A stretch of 64,000 nt of DNA, taken from positions 793,526 through 857,525 of the forward strand of contig NZ_LT669941.1 of NCBI RefSeq assembly GCF_900128505.1, in the 5' to 3' direction. This DNA is from Parabacteroides timonensis. Lineage in GTDB: Bacteria; Bacteroidota; Bacteroidia; Bacteroidales; Tannerellaceae. Position 1 is the first letter of the stretch; every line of letters starts with the position of its first letter. Positions 35,471 to 43,406 of the stretch are shown in pieces. The notes below the pieces were generated by a model. The model was not told where the DNA came from. It was given only the letters and a program-made list of their open reading frames with translations, and ran no database searches. The position numbers and the translations under genes are program-made.

Positions 35471-37261
35471 ATGGAAAATATAAAACTAACGATAGATAAC
35501 AGAGAAGTGGAAGTCCCCAAAGGCACCACCGTTCTTGACGCAGCAAGGAGTATGGGTATCCGTATCCCGACACTTTGCCACATGAAACTTGAAGATTTGA
35601 ATTATGAGAATAATCCCGGAGCCTGCCGTATCTGCGTAGTGGAGATAGAAGGCCGCCGTAACCTGGCACCGTCCTGTAAAACAGAATGTACGGAAGGAAT
35701 GGTTGTCAGAACCCATACGCCGCGAGTAATGAATGCCCGTAAGACCGTGATGGAACTGATCCTGTCGAATCATCCGGCCGGATGTCTTACTTGTAGCAGT
35801 AACGGTTACTGCGAACTTCAGACAATAGCTCACGACCTAGGTATTCGAGAGATAAGATACCAGGGCGAACAATCCACCTTCGAGATCGACCGTTCGCCGT
35901 CAATCGTACGCAACATGAATAAATGCATCATGTGTCGCCGGTGCGAGACCATGTGCAACAGTATACAGACCGTCGGTGCACTGACAGCCGTCAACCGTGG
36001 TTTCAATGCTGCCGTGTCGACTGCCTTTGAACGCGATATAGCCGGAAGTACCTGTTCTTATTGCGGACAATGTGTATCCGTTTGTCCGGTAAATGCCCTG
36101 AGCGGACGTAATACGCAGCAGCCCGTACTCGATGCCTTGGCCGATCCGACCAAGATCGTGATTGCACAAACCGCTCCTGCCGTCCGCACCGCCTTGGGAC
36201 GTGACTTCGGTTGCGAACCGGGAACGCTGGTCACCGGAAAGATGGTATCGGCCCTCCGCCAGTTAGGTTTCGATTATGTGTTCGATACGGATTTTGCAGC
36301 CGACCTGACCATTATGGAAGAAGGTACGGAGCTATTGCAACGTCTGGGCAAATACCTGTCGGGTGACGAGGAAGTAAAGATACCGATGATGACCAGCTGT
36401 TGTCCCGGCTGGGTAAGTTTTGTTGAGCAGCATTTCCCTGAATTACTAGGTAACCTTTCCACAGCAAAGAGTCCGCAACAGATGTTCGGGGCCATAGCTA
36501 AAAGCTATTTCGCTGAAAAGCTGGGGGTAGACCGAAAGAAGATCGTGGTGGTATCCATCATGCCTTGCCTGGCTAAGAAATACGAAGCCAGCCGTCCCGA
36601 GTTTGCCAGCGAAGGAAATCCGGATGTCGATATCTCCATCTATACCCGCGAACTGGCCCGTCTGATCCGTTATGCGAATATCAACTTCAACGAGCTTCCC
36701 GACAGCGATTTCGACCATCCTCTCGGCGAGTCGACCGGTGCGGGAGTTATCTTCGGAACAACCGGAGGCGTAATAGAAGCAGCCTGCCGTACAGCTTACG
36801 AACTATATACAAAGAAGCCTCTAGAGAAAATTGAATTTAAGGAATTACGCGGTTTGGAGGGTATCCGCAGTGGAACGATCAACTTCGACGGTACACCTGT
36901 GAAGATCGGTATCGCTCATGGCCTGGGTAATGCCCGCAAACTGGTAGAAGAGGTGAAGAGTGGCAAATCTCCTTATCACGTCATTGAAGTAATGGCCTGC
37001 CCTGGCGGCTGTATTGGAGGAGGCGGACAACCGTTCCATCAGGGACGCATAGAAGTTCTTCGCAAACGGGCAGCTGCCCTTTATAGTGAAGACGAAAGCA
37101 AGCCGCTTCGTAAGAGCCATGAAAACCCTTATATTCAGCAGTTATATAAAGAATACCTGGGTGAACCTTGCGGACCAAGGGCTCATCAGTTATTGCATAC
37201 TCACTACTTCGACCGTAAAGAAGTAGTCAATATGTTTTTGGAAACCGATAAAGACGAATAA
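35471..37261 (+). CDS. hydA: [FeFe] hydrogenase catalytic subunit
   Basis: Produces or oxidises H2 at the H-cluster; 596 residues. The N-terminus has a plant-type [2Fe-2S] domain (CRICVVEIEGRRNLAPSC), the His-ligated HPAGCLTCSSNGYC site, and two [4Fe-4S] motifs (CIMCRRCETMC and CSYCGQCVSVCP). The H-cluster loops are complete: TSCCPGWV (Cys310/311), MPCLAKK (Cys366) and CPGGC (Cys510, Cys514). The C-terminal 60 residues match the small-subunit-like segment (YIQQLYKEYLGEPCG). It lies 30 nt after hydB. HydE/F/G maturases are not in this window. Confidence 0.96.
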   Translation: MENIKLTIDNREVEVPKGTTVLDAARSMGIRIPTLCHMKLEDLNYENNPGACRICVVEIEGRRNLAPSCKTECTEGMVVRTHTPRVMNARKTVMELILSNHPAGCLTCSSNGYCELQTIAHDLGIREIRYQGEQSTFEIDRSPSIVRNMNKCIMCRRCETMCNSIQTVGALTAVNRGFNAAVSTAFERDIAGSTCSYCGQCVSVCPVNALSGRNTQQPVLDALADPTKIVIAQTAPAVRTALGRDFGCEPGTLVTGKMVSALRQLGFDYVFDTDFAADLTIMEEGTELLQRLGKYLSGDEEVKIPMMTSCCPGWVSFVEQHFPELLGNLSTAKSPQQMFGAIAKSYFAEKLGVDRKKIVVVSIMPCLAKKYEASRPEFASEGNPDVDISIYTRELARLIRYANINFNELPDSDFDHPLGESTGAGVIFGTTGGVIEAACRTAYELYTKKPLEKIEFKELRGLEGIRSGTINFDGTPVKIGIAHGLGNARKLVEEVKSGKSPYHVIEVMACPGGCIGGGGQPFHQGRIEVLRKRAAALYSEDESKPLRKSHENPYIQQLYKEYLGEPCGPRAHQLLHTHYFDRKEVVNMFLETDKDE

Positions 37262-37264
37262 GCC

Positions 37265-37753
37265 ATGGAAAAGATACATTTGCCCCAGTCAAAAGTAAAA
37301 GAACTGCATGCCGTATGCAAAGATCACGACAACGATCCCGGTGAACTAATCAATATACTGCATGCCGCACAGGAAATATTCGGTTACCTTCCCCGTGAAG
37401 TACAAGAGATGGTTGCTGCCGAACTGCATATCCCGGTGTCACGTGTGTATGGCGTGGTTACTTTCTATTCGTTCTTTACCATGACTCCGAAAGGGAAATA
37501 CCCGATCTCCGTCTGCCTGGGAACAGCCTGTTATGTGCGTGGAGCAGAGAAAGTACTGGATGAATTCCAACGTCAACTGGAGATAAAAATAGGGGAGACT
37601 ACTTCCGACGGACTGTTCTCCTTAGATTGCCTCCGTTGTGTGGGTGCCTGTGGACTGGCCCCCGTTGTAACGATAGGAGGTAAGGTATACGGAAGAATTA
37701 CCCCTGAAAAGGTAAGGGATATCTTGTCGGAGTATTACATTCGCGAAGAATAA
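37265..37753 (+). CDS. hydC: hydrogenase subunit C (NuoE-like, 2Fe-2S)
   Basis: A 162-residue NuoE-like thioredoxin-fold protein. The N-terminal helical part (LINILHAAQEIFGYLP) is followed by cysteines CLGTACYVRG and CLRCVGACG that hold one [2Fe-2S] cluster. Together with HydB and HydA it forms the trimeric, possibly electron-bifurcating NAD/ferredoxin hydrogenase. It starts 3 nt after hydA and closes the operon. Confidence 0.94.
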   Translation: MEKIHLPQSKVKELHAVCKDHDNDPGELINILHAAQEIFGYLPREVQEMVAAELHIPVSRVYGVVTFYSFFTMTPKGKYPISVCLGTACYVRGAEKVLDEFQRQLEIKIGETTSDGLFSLDCLRCVGACGLAPVVTIGGKVYGRITPEKVRDILSEYYIREE

Positions 37754-38096
37754 AAGTTTTTCCGAAAAATGCATTCATGCCTTCATTTTGCTTATAATGA
37801 CTTAATTATCAACGAATAGCGATATGAAGGCAAATTGAAAATTGGGTTCATATCTGCCTTCATAGATGACAGATGGCAGATACAATTGCAAATAAAACAG
37901 CAGTCTGTCATCGTATAATAGATTAGTTATCAGTATGATATAAAGGATTATGACAGATGACAGATAAAATCATAAAACTTTTGTGTAGGAAGAAGTTGCA
38001 TATCTTGATGGAGTAGGAAGCTCCCGGTTAATCCGTAGCATACGACTAACTAAGATCAAAGACGGCAGCAACTAGTACAAAGGTCGTAACAAACTA
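37754..38096. repeat. gene-free stretch with degenerate GACAGATGRCAGAT repeats
   Basis: No gene is visible. TATCTGCC (37851-37858) and GGCAGATA (37875-37882) form an 8-bp inverted pair. Between and beyond them the 14-mer GACAGATGGCAGAT (37868) recurs as GACAGATGACAGAT (37952), and TCTGTCA (37904) is its reverse. ATGCCTTCAT and ATGAAGGCA also alternate near 37788-37862. Confidence 0.5.
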
Positions 38097-38207
38097 AAAA
38101 TACCCTGTACACCTTGGTTCCCTAGGGTGTACAGGGTATTTTATTATGGTGTACAGGATGATCGGGTAGGGTGTACACCCTGGTAATAAAAGGTAATAAC
38201 CTTTATC
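38097..38207. repeat. 22-bp periodic palindromes (TGTACA core), includes terminator
   Basis: TGTACA occurs at 38106, 38128, 38150 and 38172, exactly 22 bp apart. A fifth palindrome, AAAGGT-AATA-ACCTTT, is centred 22 bp further (38196.5). The first two units form a perfect 17-bp hairpin: AAAATACCCTGTACACC (38097-38113) with GGTGTACAGGGTATTTT (38126-38142). That hairpin probably ends both hydC and the convergent TPM operon. Confidence 0.8.
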
Positions 38208-38251
38208 TTAGTACCTACCGACTTTTATTTTAGTTAGTGCCTACCTTATGG

Positions 38252-39235
38252 TTAGAAACGGCTAATAGAACCGCCACCTCCTGAGCGTCCTCCGCCCCAG
38301 GAACCTCCACCACCGCCAAAGCCTCCACCGAAACCGCCGCCTCGTCCGCCACCACCAATGATGACAGGGCCTGTACTGCGTCTCAGCCGACTGATATTAC
38401 GGTTTTTCTTTTCGGTATAGCCGCAATTTTTACATCGGTAAGTCTCTTCTGCCAATCCTTCTGCGCTGTAAGTCGCTCTCTGTATAACCTGCTGACCTAC
38501 ATATACCAATGTCTTTTGTCCGCAACGGGGGCAGATACGCGGACGGTATTTCAGATAAGAGACAAGGATAAAGATTCCGGCAGGGAATACGACAATCATA
38601 AAGATGAACAGCCACATAAAAAGGCCGTCATCCTCTGCCTGCCGGTTATGACCGCCACCTGTCATGGCAGCACGCTCATAGTCGCTCGCCATCAGATATT
38701 CCTTTACGGCGGCAACGCCTTTCAGCATACCTGTACTATAGTCTCCGGCTTTCAGGTCGGGGATCATATATTTTTGTTGCAGGCGGTAGGTAATAGCGTC
38801 GGGAAGTACCCCTTCCAGACCGTAGCCTGTCTCAAAAACGACAGAACGCTGGGTAGGCTCGGTGACAAGCTGGATCAATAAACCGTTATCTTTTCCCTTC
38901 TTTCCTAATCCCCAATGTTGGAACAGGTCGGTTGCGAACATGCGGGCATCGTTATCGCCAATGCTTTCAACGGCAACGACGGCGACTTCTATTCCCAGGC
39001 TGTCTTCGACAATCTGCAAAAGGCGATTGATACGATCCACGTCCTGCGGTTGGATAATTCCATCCGGGTTACTCACATGGTTATATCGGTCGGAGAGGCG
39101 TACATTGGGTATCGTCTCGACAGTATAATCCTGAGCAGCCAAAAGATGCAAAGGGAAAAGGGAAATCAGCAATATGCCGGTAAGCAGGACAGCCAGTAGG
39201 TGCCGGCTCACCGGTATTCTATTCAGATTATTCAT
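38252..39235 (-). CDS. TPM domain (YgcG-like) membrane protein
   Basis: A 327-residue protein. Residues 1-33 are a signal or first membrane segment. The TPM domain (about 40-185) has the PDGIIQPQDVDRINRLLQIV start and VVFETGYGLEGVLPD. A membrane helix (about 210-228) precedes a zinc ribbon (CPRCGQK, later CKNCGY) and a Gly-rich tail with SRF at the end. TPM proteins sit with LemA proteins across bacteria and are linked to envelope or photosystem maintenance; the mechanism is unclear. It lies 21 nt after lemA. Confidence 0.87.
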   Translation of the reverse strand: MNNLNRIPVSRHLLAVLLTGILLISLFPLHLLAAQDYTVETIPNVRLSDRYNHVSNPDGIIQPQDVDRINRLLQIVEDSLGIEVAVVAVESIGDNDARMFATDLFQHWGLGKKGKDNGLLIQLVTEPTQRSVVFETGYGLEGVLPDAITYRLQQKYMIPDLKAGDYSTGMLKGVAAVKEYLMASDYERAAMTGGGHNRQAEDDGLFMWLFIFMIVVFPAGIFILVSYLKYRPRICPRCGQKTLVYVGQQVIQRATYSAEGLAEETYRCKNCGYTEKKNRNISRLRRSTGPVIIGGGGRGGGFGGGFGGGGGSWGGGRSGGGGSISRF

Positions 39236-39256
39236 TCTTTATCCGGACTTATTGGA

Positions 39257-39856
39257 TTAGAATTCAACCTTTGGAGCTTTCTCCGCACCACTTTCCGCAC
39301 TGAAATAGGCTTTAGGCTGGAAACCGAACATGCCGGCCAGGATATTGGTAGGGAAAGTACGGATGTAGGTATTATAAGATTGTGCCGTTTCGTTGAAACG
39401 TTTACGTTCCACAGAGATACGGTTTTCCGTTCCTTCCAACTGTGCCTGCAGTTCCAAGAAGTTCTGATTGGCTTTCAGGTCCGGATAACGTTCCATTACG
39501 ACCATCAGGCGGGAGAGGGCACTGCTCAATTCACCCTGCGCAGCCTGGAATTTCTTCATCGACTCTTCATTCAGGTTAGAAGGATCGATCGTCGTCTTGG
39601 TTGCTTCAGCGCGGGCACTTACTACCCCTTCCAATGTTTCTTTTTCGTGTGTTGCGTATCCTTTTACGGTATTTACCAGGTTGGGGATCAAGTCCATACG
39701 GCGTTGATACTGGTTCTCGACCTGGCTCCAAGCTGTTTTTACTCCTTCATCTTGCGTTACCATTGTGTTGTATGAGCCTTTCACCCAGGAGTAACCGGCA
39801 AATAAAAGTACCACGATAATGGCGAGCGTAATCCACAAAGCTTTGTTCTTAAACAT
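39257..39856 (-). CDS. lemA: LemA family protein
   Basis: A 199-residue inner-membrane protein with a single N-terminal helix (LWITLAIIVVLLFAGY). The long helical periplasmic bundle is typical: VKTAWSQVENQYQRRMDLIPNL and a late FNETAQSYNTYIRTFP. Function is not well defined; it is commonly paired with a TPM gene, as here. A TAGCTTTG box (39891-39898, minus strand) lies 34 nt upstream. Confidence 0.92.
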   Translation of the reverse strand: MFKNKALWITLAIIVVLLFAGYSWVKGSYNTMVTQDEGVKTAWSQVENQYQRRMDLIPNLVNTVKGYATHEKETLEGVVSARAEATKTTIDPSNLNEESMKKFQAAQGELSSALSRLMVVMERYPDLKANQNFLELQAQLEGTENRISVERKRFNETAQSYNTYIRTFPTNILAGMFGFQPKAYFSAESGAEKAPKVEF

Positions 39857-39890
39857 TTTCTTTTTGCTTTAATTGTTATACATAGTTGTG

Positions 39891-39898
39891 CAAAGCTA
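39891..39898 (-). promoter_or_regulatory. -7 box TAGCTTTG for lemA operon
   Basis: The minus strand reads TAGCTTTG, 34 nt before the lemA ATG; the -33 box is not obvious. Confidence 0.45.
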
Positions 39899-39982
39899 TA
39901 TAAAAAACAGGATAGTATAAAGTTTGGTTTTATAGATTTAAGGATTGGTTCGAATATTACTAAATGTAAAACAATCTTTTTG

Positions 39983-39990
39983 TACTTTTG
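39983..39990 (+). promoter_or_regulatory. -7 box TACTTTTG for MNT-HEPN gene
   Basis: TACTTTTG lies 29 nt before the ATG at 40020 and inside the longer in-frame reading that starts at 39945, supporting the later start. Confidence 0.55.
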
Positions 39991-40019
39991 TTCATTCAAC
40001 GTTACATAATGAAGACATC

Positions 40020-40913
40020 ATGAAAGACTCGATAGCTTACTTACCTAGAGATAAACAGGAGGATCTGAACTTTTTGGTTAAAGAGATACTGAAAAGGTTA
40101 CCTCAGACGGAATTTATTATTCTGTATGGTAGTTATGCAAGAGGGAATTATGTGCGCCGGAGTGTTCGGATTGAAGATGGCGGTATTCCTACCGTTAAAA
40201 TATCTGATTATGATATTTATGTGGTAACGAGTGGTATCAACAGTAAGAAGGCGGATACTGTTCTGGATAACGTAGAAGATGTCTTTTTCGCCGGAAAGGA
40301 TTTTGACCGTGACACGCCTGTTGAGTTTATCAACGATGATATCAATATGCTTAATAAATACTTGGAAGAGGGACGATATTTCTATACTCAAATTAAGCAG
40401 GAAGGAGTAGTCTTGTATGACAGCGGGAAATATAAGCTGGCTCGTCGTCGTAAACTTAACTTTGCGGAGATAAAAGAGCAGGCTCAGGAGTATTTTAAGG
40501 AGAAATTAAATGAAGCAAATGAGTTTTTAGTAGATACTATCAATGCGTATAATAGAGAAAACTATAAAAGAGCTTCTTTTTATCTTCACCAAGCTTGTGA
40601 GAATTACTACTATGCTATCCGTTTAACTTTTACATTACGAAATAATAAACAACATAACCTATCTAAACTATCCTCTTCCACTAAAAGGTATTCAGAGGAT
40701 TTAGTAACAGTTTTTCCTCAGCATACTCTTGAGGAGAAACGACTTTTTACATTACTTAAGGCGGCTTATGTAGAAGCCCGGTATAATCCGTACTTTGTTG
40801 TTACTAAAGAGGATATTGATGCGCTTGTCCTGAAAGTAGAATTGCTCAGAAATATTACGATACGGATTTGTGAAATGAAGATCAAGGAGTACGAAGAGAG
40901 TGCTAATATGTAG
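40020..40913 (+). CDS. nucleotidyltransferase-HEPN fusion protein (MntA/HepT-like)
   Basis: A 297-residue fusion. Residues 1-130 are a minimal nucleotidyltransferase with LYGSYARG (Gly37, Ser38) and the Asp pair SDYDIYVV (Asp63, Asp65). Residues 150-270 are a HEPN helical domain with KRASFYLHQACENYYY. In two-gene systems HEPN is a toxin RNase and MNT an AMP-adding antitoxin. Here both are on one chain, and the HEPN domain lacks an obvious RxxxxH catalytic motif (it shows LHQACEN). It may instead be an RNA- or nucleotide-handling enzyme. It is a single gene, 98 bp from a hairpin-array element. Confidence 0.83.
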   Translation: MKDSIAYLPRDKQEDLNFLVKEILKRLPQTEFIILYGSYARGNYVRRSVRIEDGGIPTVKISDYDIYVVTSGINSKKADTVLDNVEDVFFAGKDFDRDTPVEFINDDINMLNKYLEEGRYFYTQIKQEGVVLYDSGKYKLARRRKLNFAEIKEQAQEYFKEKLNEANEFLVDTINAYNRENYKRASFYLHQACENYYYAIRLTFTLRNNKQHNLSKLSSSTKRYSEDLVTVFPQHTLEEKRLFTLLKAAYVEARYNPYFVVTKEDIDALVLKVELLRNITIRICEMKIKEYEESANM

Positions 40914-41011
40914 AATGATATTTCTGAAATCTCTTTTGGGTTATCAATTGTTTTAGTTATTGTCAAATATGAGGGTTTCTATTATTATCAGAAATGAGCT
41001 ATCTTTCATTA
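40914..41011. other. gene-free stretch before hairpin array
   Basis: AT-rich sequence between the MNT-HEPN stop and the hairpin element; no terminator or coding frame stands out. Confidence 0.4.
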
Positions 41012-41250
41012 CAAGGCAACGCCTTGTGCCACAGGCTCTATTTTGCCGTCGGTTTTTAACCGACGGACACAAAAGAAGAGGCTTTGCCTCCTGTCTTTTA
41101 TGGGCTTCAGCCCCTTTAAGACAGGGATTAGCATTATATATCAAAGGGGTTAAAACCCACAGAGGAATCCGGCTTAGCCGGAGCATTTAATCTATCCGTC
41201 GGTTAAAAACCGACGGCAAAAGAGAGCCTACGGCATGAGGCGGAGCCTCA
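41012..41250. repeat. 239-bp mirror-symmetric array of eight hairpins
   Basis: Left end 41012-41067 and right end 41195-41250 are a gap-free 56-nt inverted repeat (47 identities by my count). The region holds eight small palindromes centred at about 41019, 41056, 41084, 41108, 41153, 41175, 41206 and 41243, placed with near-perfect mirror symmetry around 41131. Examples are CCGTCGGTT-TTT-AACCGACGG and TCCGGCT-T-AGCCGGA. Differences between arms in the outermost pair are compensatory (CAAGGC/GCCTTG against TGAGGC/GCCTCA). No coding frame is seen. It is probably a MITE- or REP-like repetitive element. Confidence 0.8.
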
Positions 41251-41400
41251 TAAAAAAGACTCAAATATTGCTCCTACTTGAAGCTCACATTTTTCTAAAT
41301 TGGCACATTAGTTCCTTATTACTCATTTCCTCATAGACTATGCTTATCACCCGATAAATAAAACCTATCGGCTTGCTGAACATATATTAATAAATATATC
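41251..41400. other. gene-free stretch before cytochrome c peroxidase
   Basis: AT-rich sequence with no hairpin or frame I can support. Confidence 0.4.
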
Positions 41401-41408
41401 TACTTTTG
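41401..41408 (+). promoter_or_regulatory. -7 box TACTTTTG
   Basis: TACTTTTG is 30 nt before the cytochrome c peroxidase ATG. Confidence 0.5.
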
Positions 41409-41438
41409 CACTAAACAAATCTTAAACAACCAATAATT

Positions 41439-42812
41439 ATGCGCAACACTAGTCTTAGTAAAATGGCAGTACTTCCTGTCGGACTACTTACATTAGCTTT
41501 AACGATGCCTTCATGCTCATCCAATGAGTATAAGAAACTTGAAGGCGACAAGGCAAAGCAGGTAGCCTCTATTATCCGTAATAACGGGTGTCTGGAATGT
41601 CACTCTGCCACGGCAAACATTCCATTCTATGGTAAACTTCCGATTATCGGCCCGGTCGTACAGGCTGATATGAAAGAAGGAACACACTATCTGGACCTGA
41701 CCGCCATGATTACGGCCCTTGACAACGGACAAGCTGTGTCCGAAGTGGATTTGGCAAAAGTAGAGAACACTGCACTCAGCGGTTCAATGCCTCCTGTTAA
41801 ATATTACACCATGCACTGGGGTACTAATCTGAACGATGACGAAAAGGCGGTTATTATCGCTTGGGCGAAAGAAGCTCGTAAAAACAACTATGTATCGCCT
41901 ACTGTTGCCGAAGAGTTTGCTAACGAACCGGTTCAACCGTTGATGGCTTCCATCGCAACCGATCCGGCAAAAGTTGCTTTAGGATTTGATTTATATCACG
42001 ATACTCGCCTGTCGGGTGATAACACGATCTCTTGTGCAACCTGTCACGGACTGAATACAGGAGGTGTCGATCGCAAACAATATTCAGAAGGTATCCACGG
42101 ACAGTTCGGTGGAGTGAATGCTCCGACGGTGTACAATGCTGCACTTAACTTCGTTCAGTTCTGGGACGGACGTGCTGCCGACCTGAAAGAACAGGCTGCC
42201 GGACCTCCATTGAACCCGGTAGAGATGGGAAGTGCTTCATTCGATGAAATTTGTGCCAAACTGGCTGATGATAAGGAACTCAGCAAACGTTTCCTGGAAG
42301 TATTCCCGGAAGGTTTTACCGAATCGACCGTAACGGAAGCTATTGCTGAATTTGAAAAGACATTGCTTACCCCGAGCCGTTTCGACAATTACCTGAGAGG
42401 TGATAAGAATGCGCTCACTGCTGAAGAACTGGAAGGTTACCAGTTATTTAAAGACAACAAATGTGCAACTTGCCACGTAGGTATGAACCTCGGCGGACAG
42501 TCATACGAATATATGGGTATCAAAGATAACTATTTCGATTACCGTGGTACCGGGTTGACAGATGGTGACAACGGACGCTGGTCTGTAACGAAGAATGAAT
42601 CCGATCGTCATAAATTTAAAACACCGACATTACGTAACGTAATGCTTACGGCACCGTATATGCACGATGGTTCGATCACTACAATTGAGGATGCTATCCA
42701 GGTAATGCATGAATTCCAGATCGGACGCCATATTTCAGATACGGAAACAGCTAAGATCGTAGCCTTCCTGAATACGCTGACCGGCGAATATGACGGAAAA
42801 CTTCTCCAATAA
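41439..42812 (+). CDS. tri-haem cytochrome c peroxidase (CCP/MauG family)
   Basis: A periplasmic lipoprotein (lipobox MPSC, Cys26) of 457 residues that reduces H2O2 to water with electrons from the quinol or cytochrome pool. Three CxxCH haem sites are visible: CLECH (51-55), CATCH (199-203) and CATCH (342-346). The first belongs to an added N-terminal haem-binding domain (about 35-150). The other two are the peroxidase and electron-transfer haems of the di-haem core. The late YMHDGSITTIEDAI is typical of CCP C-ends. Its maturation needs a cytochrome c system not seen here. Confidence 0.93.
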   Translation: MRNTSLSKMAVLPVGLLTLALTMPSCSSNEYKKLEGDKAKQVASIIRNNGCLECHSATANIPFYGKLPIIGPVVQADMKEGTHYLDLTAMITALDNGQAVSEVDLAKVENTALSGSMPPVKYYTMHWGTNLNDDEKAVIIAWAKEARKNNYVSPTVAEEFANEPVQPLMASIATDPAKVALGFDLYHDTRLSGDNTISCATCHGLNTGGVDRKQYSEGIHGQFGGVNAPTVYNAALNFVQFWDGRAADLKEQAAGPPLNPVEMGSASFDEICAKLADDKELSKRFLEVFPEGFTESTVTEAIAEFEKTLLTPSRFDNYLRGDKNALTAEELEGYQLFKDNKCATCHVGMNLGGQSYEYMGIKDNYFDYRGTGLTDGDNGRWSVTKNESDRHKFKTPTLRNVMLTAPYMHDGSITTIEDAIQVMHEFQIGRHISDTETAKIVAFLNTLTGEYDGKLLQ

Positions 42813-42838
42813 ATACAAATTAGTTATTATATTTGCAC

Positions 42839-43303
42839 ATGCCCTTCCGCCTGTCCCATATAATACTCCTTTTCATCGCTTTACAAAGCGTAGGGGGTGC
42901 GTGGGGGCAAGAGGAAGGGCTTGCTTCTTATTATCACGAACGTTTTCACGGTCGAAAATCGTCCAGTGGTCGTGTTCATGACAAAGATGAACTGGTAGCA
43001 GCCCACCGCACATATCCTTTCGGTACTTTCCTTCGCATCACCAACCTCGATAATATGAAAAGCGTTATCGTATGTGTCACCGATCGTGGTCCGCATCGTA
43101 AAGGAAGAATTATCGATGTGTCTGCCAGTGCCGCCCAATTGCTGGGATTTAAGAAAAAAGGAATTGCCCGTGTCCGCCTGGAAGAGGTTCCTTGTGCGAT
43201 CGATCTGCGTTATTTAGATCTTATCTATCCCAAATGTCCTCCTTATCTCGATACCGACCATTTACAGCCAACCCCTCCTTACCGTATGAAAATAGGTCGA
43301 TGA
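42839..43303 (+). CDS. RlpA-like double-psi beta-barrel protein (short)
   Basis: A 154-residue exported protein; residues 1-23 form a signal peptide ending near GGAWGQ. The DPBB/RlpA domain shows GLASYYHERFHGRKSSSG, ELVAAHRTYPFGT and VTDRGPHRKGRIIDVS. RlpA proteins are septal lytic transglycosylases that act on denuded glycan; this one lacks the SPOR domain that would take it to the septum. I chose the ATG at 42839 over a TTG two codons earlier. Confidence 0.88.
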   Translation: MPFRLSHIILLFIALQSVGGAWGQEEGLASYYHERFHGRKSSSGRVHDKDELVAAHRTYPFGTFLRITNLDNMKSVIVCVTDRGPHRKGRIIDVSASAAQLLGFKKKGIARVRLEEVPCAIDLRYLDLIYPKCPPYLDTDHLQPTPPYRMKIGR

Positions 43304-43379
43304 CAACCTTCTAATCAAAATCTAATTTCACTTAAGAATATTCTAATCGGATACACAAGGCCAAAACACCCCCTCCTTA

Positions 43380-43387
43380 TACCTTTG
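43380..43387 (+). promoter_or_regulatory. -7 box TACCTTTG for efflux operon
   Basis: TACCTTTG lies 19 nt before the ATG of the TolC-like gene. Confidence 0.5.
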
Positions 43388-43406
43388 CTTCCAAAAAAAG
43401 AAGCAA

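Noticed and set aside
39945..40019. Earlier start for the MNT-HEPN gene
   Set aside because: The promoter box TACTTTTG lies inside this stretch, and the added residues fit no part of the fold.
41012..41250. tRNA or rRNA fragment
   Set aside because: No cloverleaf, T-loop GTTCGA or anticodon arm; the repeated palindromes explain the base pairing.
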